Assembly: GCF_001039355.2 (NCBI RefSeq)
Contig: NW_019774225.1
Span: 433,546-479,058 of the forward strand
From: Lingula anatina
Taxonomy: Eukaryota > Brachiopoda > Lingulata > Lingulida > Lingulidae
DNA length: 45,513 bases
Direction: 5' to 3'
Under the pieces are notes generated by a model, which made no database searches, had not been told where the DNA came from, and saw only the letters and a list, made by a program, of their open reading frames with translations. This document shows positions 21,501 through 31,700 of the stretch, one piece after another. The position numbers and the translations under genes were made by a program. The number at the start of each line of letters is the position of its first letter. The first letter of the stretch is position 1.

Positions 21501-24500
21501 CTTACATTCAGTTCAGAACCTATTTTTGCTCCCTTTTGAAACCTTCCACACGTGACAAGTGTTGCAGTTGATATTTTCATTTCTGACAGAAAGCAGTCAA
21601 GAAAATGGCCTAAAACGTCTGTAACACTGGCCGGACAGACCTTTTTGCATAATATCTTTGGTCCTTCCTTCACTATAACACTGAGCCAGACAACAGTGGT
21701 CAATTTCCTGCTTAAGTAGAGACAGCTACCATTCGGAACTACTCGGATGTCTCCGCACTCGACAATATGGAGCTTGCGAAATGAGCCGAAAAGATAAATA
21801 TTTTTGATTTCAATTTTTTTTTCTATTTTGGCCATTTTGAGGTCGGCGGAGCTTGAGAAACAGGTTATTAAAAAAACTGCCTTACTGATAATTTAAAACC
21901 CCGCACGGAAATTAGCGTGATTCTGCAAATGTATTATGTGTTTACTCACATTTTTGCCCATATTCTCAGATTGGGTGGACACCACTTTACATGGCTGCCC
22001 GGTACGGCCACGAACGATGTGTCAAGCTTCTTCTCCAACACAGGGCGGATACCAGTATTAAGGATAAGGTGAGTGTAGACTATTCTAAGCACATCAATAT
22101 GGCTTCACATCCACACAACAACATTTTTTTTCTGTAATTTAAGAGAAGACATTGCACGGGGTGTCTATTTTCAAAGCGATCATTATTTATATTATGGTTG
22201 TTTTTTTTTTTAAAGAAGCGTACATGTATATGCAGGGATGTGGGAACAAACGCGTTTTTTTTTTTTTTTGGTCTTGGCATGCATCAATTGTAAATATAAT
22301 TGAGAATGAATTTCAATAATCAAAACGTTTAACCCAAAATGGAATGAATTAGAAACGATTTCCATCTTCCAATGTTTTTTCGTAGATTGGGTGCTTCCAG
22401 TTGATCATTTCTTTGGTGACAAAACCGTTGGGCTATAAACGAAATTTGTATTACAAAACTACAGTTATCATACATGTATGTCATTTTCCACTACCAATAC
22501 GTATTTTTGATTTGGAACTGGTTACTATTCTTTTTTTCAAAAACATTATTCTAAAAATTTATTGTCCTAAACACGTTTTAACGACACGTATATGGGTTAT
22601 GTCCAATCACATTGCATGTACGTATCCGCAGCATGGCCGGACACCACTTAACTGCGCTGCCATGAGCGGTTACACACAGTGTGTTCAGCTTCTCCTCAAA
22701 CACGGGGCGGATACCAGTACACAGACTAAGGTGAGCGTAAAATATTCTAAGCAAATCAATATGGCTACACCTGCGTACAACTGCATGTTTTTTCCGAAGT
22801 TCATTAGAAGATATCGAACGAGGTTCACATACTCTGCTTAGCGGTCTTTCTTTTAATTAAGTTACAACTTATTAACTTAAAGCAAGTATCGAATCACATC
22901 ATTAAATTTTTTAACCTGTACATACATATCGAACGAGGTTCACATACTCTGCTTAGCGGTCTTTCTTTTAATTAAGTTACAACTTATTAACTTAAAGCAA
23001 GTATCGAATCACATCATTAATTTTTTTAACCTGTACATACTAGTATCATAGTGAGAATTTCTTCTAATCTTTTTTGTTTATAACTGATTACTTTAAACAC
23101 CCCGTGGAAGTAAACATGATTCTAGGGCATGGATTATCTGTATTCTCACATTGTTTATCCATATTCTCAGGATGGGTGGACACCACTTCACCTGGCTGCC
23201 AGGTACGGCCACACACAATGTATCCAGCTTCTCCTCCAACATGGGGCGGATACCAGTGTGCGGGATGAGGTGAGCATACCCTGTGAATAACTACATGTAA
23301 TTTCCGCAGTTCATTAGAAGATAACGTACGAGATTTACGTATTCTACAGGTCAGTGTTGAAGAGTCCAAGCATAGCAATATGGTCACACTTTTTTTCAGA
23401 ATTCACGTTAAGACCGTATTACGGGAAAGCACCATTTCACCATACTGCACTTGACGTCTACATTTGCCTCCTCATACAGTATGTAACATAAGTTTTGCTA
23501 TTACAGGAGAGAAAGACACCAAGAATGTTGGCAGAGGAGGGAGAACACGCTGCCGTAGCAAAATTGTTGAGGCGTTTTGAAATACGAGATATACAGGTAT
23601 ACATGTAGCGGTGTGAACGTGGTCAGCGCTTAGCCCTTAAAAATCATTGGATTATGATATATTGAGTTTCTATCAGCAGTGGAATTATGGTATAATTCGT
23701 GTAATTATTTTAAAGCAGTTTATCTTTTGCCACATTTATGTGTATTTGTTTTCGAATCTCACGTGTTACATTAATCAGATGTATTTATTTGAAGAATATT
23801 TTTAAATATGAAATTATATGACCAGTTATGGTTCAATATTTAGCCTCAACCCCGGAAGGAAGATGTTTAGAGGTCAAGTTTCCTGGCTTATAACTACCCG
23901 CGTCCTGAGTTCATGAACGTATTTTAATAACTGATTCATCTTATTATGTACCAGTTCCTGTAAATTAACTTGATCTATATAATCTTTAAAGGGGTATGTA
24001 CAGACCAGGACTTTGGAGCACCTTGCTGAACTATTAGATCCTGCTGAATATACCATTATTAACCAGACCAACCTGAGCACATACTTCCCTGGTGTCTTAC
24101 AATTCCAAAAGGTGCAGGAGCTGAAAGACTGGGCCAACAAGAACAATTGTACACATTTTAGAGACTTAAGGGCCGGGCTACAGGCTGCAAAACTTCCACG
24201 ACTTTCCAGTAAGTAATAGTCATTTTATTTAGAGATATTTAACAGTACCTTATACACCAACTCCATAACACCAGTGTAACAACCGACGGTAATTGGACTG
24301 TAAGATTTGAGGTGTATGAACTAATACATTGCACGCTATATCATTTTGTTTTTATTCGTATGTACGTGTGTATAGTAGATGGCGGGCTTATTGTAAAGAC
24401 TAATGGAATAGACCTTTTGGGCCACTATTTACATAAAAGATGGCAGCTAACGAAATTATCAAATGTCTGATTATGCATTGACATACATGAAAAGCACACA

Positions 24501-25760
24501 TGCTTTCAGCGACTTTTATTTCATGCACTTGAAAAAGAAAATAAGTAGTGTGCCATAAAAAGATGTTATAAAGCTCTAGTGATTGATTGTGCAAAACCCA
24601 TCGCATCAGTTTTCGTACCTTACGATTGAAACTTAAAAAAATCAGTTTCGCTTACAGGTGCGGCACTGGACTATTATGCTGAAGCGGTGAAGAATATTTC
24701 AGACATGCACCCAGGTGACTTTGAAGAACTTTGTAGAACCCTGATCACTGCAAGGCACATGTACATAACATGTTCAACAACCACTAACCAGCAAGAAATA
24801 AAGTAAAAGTCATATTAGCATCTGTTGAAGAGTGAATATTGTTAGCCAACCATTAGAATTGGAATGTAAAATATGTATTACTCTGAAACTGGAACTTACA
24901 TAGGCAACTTTCTCTTTCCTTATTGTGTAAATGTCGAAGCTATCTTTGTAGCATTCTAGTTCTTTTTTACTCTGTTCGCATAATGTATGAATTGTATACT
25001 CATTCTTCCCTGAAATAAATAATACAAGTAATTGTATGTATGTATGTATGTATTATCGGAAAAGCGAATAATATGTTTGGAAAGTAAAAATTAGACTAAG
25101 TTTTAGGGTAAATTGGTAACTTTACAAATCGCTTGGATGATTTATTAAAGATTATATTGGAATATACCGATGACGCAAAATTTAAATCATACATGTAAAT
25201 TGGCATTAACTATCCGTTTGACAGTTTTCCTGCATTTTGTTTTGATTTGTGTTCTCTGAATTTTGAAAGTTACACTCTTACACCACTGGTTGAAATAATT
25301 CCATTGAAACAAAAGTTTTTCACTCCACAGTTCTTCAATGGAGCCCCACTGCTACGACGCATTTATTGCCCACAGCATTGAAGACAAAGCCGCCGTAGAA
25401 CCAGTGATAGAGCAACTAGAGAAACGAGGAGTCCAGTGTTGTTATGGTAGACGTGACTTCCACCCAGGAAGGTCGGTCGTAACCTCTATGGGTGAAGCGG
25501 TTTACGGATCAAAGCGCACTGTTGTGTTCCTGTCCAAGAGCTTCATGGAGAGCCCGTGGTGTGCAAAGGAAAGGGAACTTGCCATGTATAAAGCTGTGGA
25601 ATCAAGAGAAGATGTTGTTATTCCGGTCCTTATGGATATCCCTCCAGAGCAAATCCCCGATGAGTTCAAACCTCTGAAATACATTCCATTCGAAGACAAA
25701 GAATTAATACAAAAGTTGGTTCAAACAATTAAAGGTACTTGTGTTTCGATTTTTAGGTAG

Positions 25761-25798
<38 letters not shown>

Positions 25799-28700
25799 AC
25801 AGCGGAGACAAGATGGTAGCTTCACAGCTTATATAGCGACGATGATGTAAAACAGTACACTATATTTTCCTCAATCAATCCCAACGTCGGTCCACGACGT
25901 AGGCTATAAAGTTAAAAGCACGTGTTCGGCCCATTTATATTTCTCTGTATTCGGCAAATACATGTTCTACAATTGGTGATTAAAGGACAATAGTCATATA
26001 AAAATCAATTTCTCGAATTTTGAAGATTCAGCACTCAATCTATACACTAGAGGTATGTTTTAATCGATCCCCGCCATTTAGAAATTATAAAAATAATCTA
26101 TCAGTAGTAAAAAAACGTTTTAGTAAACCTCACCTCAATATGCATAAATGAAGCAACAGATCTGGGTCAAGTGGTACTATGACGACAATGAGGATAAAGG
26201 TCTATGAGACTTAACTGAGCTGCATGGTGCATACAGACAGAATAATTTAGGAAAGTTGTGTTGAACGGAGTTAAGCCATTTTCTTTATGCCTCAGTGTGA
26301 TGCCGTAGGATTCACCAAATTTGCTGCACTCCTTGACTATCTTTCTTTGTCTGTGACGGTCTTCCGTGACTTACTAATTAACTTCGGTGACAATAGTTGC
26401 GATGCTCGCGATCTCGGTATCCTCAGGGCCCAGTTTTATAAAGGACGTTTAGCACTAACCAGTGGATAAGCCTAGCCAGTGGATGAATTCTCTTAACACC
26501 CATTAACTGAAAGATGGTTAAATTGTGTTTCATATACAGTCTTCTGACAGAAAGCAGCCAATTAGTTAACTGGCCAGTGTTTAACTGGATTAAATAATTA
26601 TTCAAAGGTCAGTTAACTAAGAGACTGTTTAGGTCTGGTTAGAGTTAAACACTGGTTAGTGCTAAACGTCCTTTATAAAGCTGGGCCCAGGTGTTTTAGA
26701 TCATATCAAAAGCTGATAGTCTTTTAGATTAACTGTCATCAGTTGGCAAGCTTACTAATTGCTGATGCATTTTAAGGAGCGGATGTACCCTAATATAGCT
26801 AAAAATCGTCATTTTTGGTTTTTTATGTCTAATTATTTGTTAAATGTGTATCTAACGTTTAACAGAATAAAATTTTTACATTTTGAACAAACAATATGTT
26901 TTTTCTGAGGATTCTGATGCTGCACACATCGGCACCGGTGGCCTGGTCTATGCCCCGTCTTCGTTGTTAAGGGCCGTTGGCATGGGTAAACTCGGTGGGC
27001 GGACCTCAGCAGCATCAGCCCGACTCGAGAAACAATAGAACAGGGATGCGTCATACCCCCTTTGTCATAAACAGCGATCGGCAAAGCAGTGCCTATTGTT
27101 CTGCTTAAGCTGTTTTGATAGTCGCTCTTGATTGTGATCAGCGCTAAGATGAATCTTTTCCAACACATTGGATTTGCTCGAAATACGCGTTCTCCTTTGA
27201 ATTCCTTGTTGTTACACGCGCTCTTTCGATTTTCTTGTTAACTTTTTGAGATACGCAAAAAAAAAAAAAAAATGAAAATTCCGTTGCTTGCTACCCGTGA
27301 CAGCAACCGTCATACTATCCATCCATTTTCGACAACAACTCGATGCAGTCGTTAGATTTTAAAAATCTACATGGGCGTAACTAGGCATACGCACGGATGC
27401 ACTGTGTGTACAATTTTTTTGCCAATCATGATATTATTTTATATAAATTTAGTGTATTTTTCACGGAATATAAAAGAAAATCCTCTGCTTATTAAAGTCA
27501 CCTGTATGTACAGATCCTCTGTATCAATTGTATAGGCACAATTGTTCTGACCCCCCTCCCCCCCGTCTTGCAAACTGAGGTATACAATGTCTGTAACCTT
27601 AACAAGTTCTATCTTAATCGTCCATCTAACTGGAACTTCCTTTACCTCTTAATTGGAGGGTTCAGTGGCCCTCAACTCTTATGTACCTTCTTTCTTGAGA
27701 ATATCGAACGCATTCTTGCTGGCGATATTTATCTCAGGCAAAAATCTGCCTGAGTGTTATTTTCAAAGAGCAGCTCCCGCAACCCTGTTAGTTCAACTCA
27801 GAGGTGGATCCAGGATTATTCGAAGGGGGTTCCACATATGCAAAGCTAGCCTCCTTTTAAATAAATTTACCGTTTTGGGTAATAAGAATATTGAAACTTT
27901 TTTAATTGCGAGAATATTTCTGACCAAATGATAATTTTATTATTAATGGAAATTAAGCTGCGATGTGTGGTACATATGCTGTTATTACGCTGTCCTTCAT
28001 CTCTTGTGTTAGTCTACATTTTGCTGGGAATTTAAAAAATCTGTGCGTACAATTTTAAAGGTCTGGTTACGCCCCTGAATCTATGCAACTTGGGCAATTC
28101 GATCCGATCGGCGTCCTGTAACACGACCGTGTTTTCGAACTATTTTTCGCTTGGCGAATGTGGACAAGACCGCCTGCGATGCTGCTATTGTGTGCACATC
28201 CTAGAGCGCATCCCTTATACTTGCCCCGACGGCAATTGACGTGGCCACTGATTGCTCGAGTCATTAGGGCTTACTTGATTGCCTGTCAATCATTTTGGCA
28301 GTGCTAGCGGTAACCCCTTGAAGTTACTAACAGAGGTGAGATTGATACAAAAATAAGATTTTCTGACATCCAAATGCATGCAAACAAGCTAATTTCAACC
28401 GGCAATAGAGTACTCATCTTCGCGATCGTCAGAACGATAACAGGTAAAGCTGCCAACAATTTAATTTGCTAATTTGGACAATTAACCTCCCTGAAAGGGT
28501 TTTTGCTCGTTTTCTTTGCTTTCAATATTGACGAGATAGCGTTATCTTAGCAAGCTATTACTGTCTACCTGTACACCTGAGGGAGACCAAATTCACCATG
28601 CTAATTATGAAAAGTATGCACTATAAGTGCTTTTTAAGAAATTTTGATTGATCCTCTCTTTTCTAATTTATAGACTTTGAAAGTGAAAATTCCCTAAAAT

Positions 28701-31700
28701 TTTGATGTAATTTTACGTTTTTATAGATAAAATCAACAATAAGTGTCTGAAGAAAAATCCCTGACTCCATGCTGAAGTACTTTGTTCAAGTGTTGTAATG
28801 CCATCAAAAGCAAGTTTATAGCTGTCCAGGTGCCTGAGAAAATCAGGTGTATAAAAATGGTGTTTTTGTCCCCAAAATCCCAATATTACGTCACACGATG
28901 AAGTTAGAGCTGTGTTCCAAGCATAATTAGATATTTTGAAGATACATTAAATGAATGTGACAGGAATAAAAAAGCCAAGACCTTTATTTTAAGAGAAAAT
29001 CTCAAACCTACATTCCCCCCTTAAATGGTTTGGGCGAATTACTCGTTAACTCAGAGTAATGAAAGTAGGCAGATCTTGGGTACTTATAATGCCTGGTCTA
29101 CTTATAATGTGACTAATGAGTATAAAACCGCTATACCATGGAATTGTATTGTTGGTCTTGTACATGTACAGCAAATGTTATTCCTGTCTTCCTCCAATAT
29201 GGAAGATACAGGCAATCATTTAACGGTTATAGGTGGAAGTTATTAACCTGAAGAGGCGGAACATAAGTAATGTCAGAATATCGATACAATTGAATTGTTC
29301 AGTCAGAACCGTGCAGAGGGTCTGGTCTCGGTATAGAAACACTGGATCAAGAGACAAATTGCCTCTGATGGGTCGTCCAAGAAAAACTACTGGCCGTGAA
29401 GACCGACGACTGATTTTGATGTCCAGGTTGTCAAAGTTCGACACTGCTTGTCAGTTGACAACACAGTGTAACAATTTCACACATAAGAATGTGTCTGTGA
29501 AAATTGCTAGGCGTCGGTTACATGCTCTGAGAGTGTACAGCAGGGTAGCAAGACTGAAACCTCTTATATCGTTACAAAACAGGCAACGTAGAGTAAACTA
29601 GGGTCAACAGGATCTGGAACTGGACAGTTCATGACAATTGGTCCTATATATTTTTTCTGATGAGTGTCGGTTTGGTCTGACCTCTGATGACAGACGGGTA
29701 CTTAGCTGGCAAACTGCTGGTAAAGCATTTGAACCACATGCACTGAATTTTCGAACCCGGAGCAGCATATTCATCATGGTGTGGGGCTGCATCAGCATCC
29801 ATGGTTTGGGCGAATTGATAGTGGTTAATTGAAACATGAATCACTGGAAATATATCGATGTTTTGGAGTCAGGCTTGCTACCATCTATTACTAACATGTT
29901 TGGTGACAGGAATTATCCATTTTTTCACCAGGATGACAATGCTCTTTGTCACAGGCCCAGAGCAGTTGATGATTGGTTTGACCAACAGGACATTCGCAGG
30001 GTGATGTGGCCTGCCCAGAGTCCGGGTGCAAACATAAAAGAATATGTGTGGAATGATATGTCAAAACTTTTTACAAATGCCCGTGTAACCAGCAGAGAAA
30101 CTCTGTTATATTCAGTGTTTCATGCTTGGGCCAGCATAAGCCCTGAACGCACCAGACAATTATATGAAACCTTGCTTCGTAGACTGGCACCTATTATTAG
30201 GTCACGTGGCTATGCCACTAAGTACTAATTTTGGAGTTAAAACTGCATATTTTGGTAGAATGTATATTTTGTTCTCATTTTGTGATTTTTTGTGAAATAT
30301 GATGTTAATAAAATGATACCAGGAGCATATCATTCCACAGTCATTTATCTCCCCCATAGTATTGGCTCAGTAGGGGTGACACTTCTTTTGTCCAGTGTGT
30401 GTAGTTGACCAAGAGCTCGTTAACAATAAAACCTGTTAATTATGCAGCGCTGCAATTCCCAAGCCAGGTAATAACAGGTATGAAACTCGTCTTGGTGGGC
30501 TTTCATATTTTTCAATATATCTCATTTATTTCGTGGGGTTATTTTATTGGTATTTGTAAATGACGTTAAATGTCAATATTTAAACAATTAAGTTCAAACA
30601 CGATCGCGAACATTAATAAAAAATTGCTCTCAGGGTATCTTGAAGCATGCGCATGCCCAGGCATTAATTCCATAAAAGAAAAGGTGTTGAGGAAAAACAG
30701 GAAAAAGAGCGTTATATAAAAGAAAAAAATGGGAACTGCTGTAATAAAATGGTTCGTAATCCTAATTCGTTTATTCTTTGAGGATTTGTTTCTGAAGGTT
30801 ATTTCATCTGAAATATTAAATAATTTAGAAAATTTATCATTTTATAACTTGAAACGCAAGTTCTGCGTCAGTACGCAAAACTTTTTGCAAATTTATAAGC
30901 TTTGTCAAAGCCAAAAACATGTAGCAGATCAAGGTAAAAGAGCATTGTTTGCTACTGGTAGCATGGAAAAAATCATAAACTTAATGTGTCTACTAAATGT
31001 GCAGTTTTATGTACGTTAGTATATTTTAAATTATGCATGGAGATTTAACCTGGTTAGGGATATAAGAAAGCCACAAACGGATTTTTTAAAAAGAATGTTG
31101 GGTGTAAAAAAAGAGCACTACTGATAAATTAGTTCATTGTATATAACTTATTAAATTATGAAAAGTGGGAGATACCCAATTCTTTTAAGTATGAAGCTAC
31201 ATTTTTTAAATATTTATTTAAGTCCCCTCTTCGAAAAATTGTATAATAACACCGTGCTATAAAGATCTACTCAAGAAAAAAATTTGCTTGGGTAAAATTG
31301 AGTACTGAATGAACTAGAGACACTTGGCTTGTCATTAAGTTTACACGAAAATATGTCAGATAACTTAAAACTGTCTTTGAAAGAGTAAAGATTAAAAGAT
31401 AATTTTAGGCAAACTTTGACGGGGGAAATATCTACAAAGAGTAAAGGGCTATTGCGCCAACATCTTGTTGAAAGTTTAACACTGCAAATCTATTTAAATA
31501 AGCTGAGGAACTAATTGCCAAATTTAGACTTTCATCACATAACAGGGGCGTAACCAGACCTGCAACAATTGTACGCACAGATTTTAAAAAATTAAAAGCA
31601 CGTACAGCAAAATGTAAACTAACGCAAAACATGAAGGACAGCGTAATCACAGCAAATGTACCTCATATAGTAACTTAATTTCCATTAATAATAAAATCAT

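Larger units (their letters stand above)
19866..21881. mobile_element. 2.0-kb inverted-repeat transposon in intron 3 of the ANK-TIR gene
   Basis: The left arm 19866-19897 (CAGTTTTTTTTAATTACCTG, then TTTCTCGAAC) is mirrored at 21851-21881 (GCTTGAGAAACAGGTTATTA, then AAAAAACTGCC). The paralogous introns before exons 3 and 6 preserve the empty site (GTTTAAAACTAATAATTTTA near 19476 and GTTTATAACTGATTACTTTA near 23075). The element is inserted between GTTTATAA and ACTGATAATTTA-type sequence. It carries a 152-codon minus-strand ORF and a possible second exon. The superfamily is unidentified. Confidence 0.65.

Noticed and set aside
25338-25760. Free-standing TIR-only protein of 140 residues
   Set aside because: A strong acceptor precedes the ATG, and the phase joins to the ankyrin-linker exons and to the coiled-coil exon; the last codons read into the intron.
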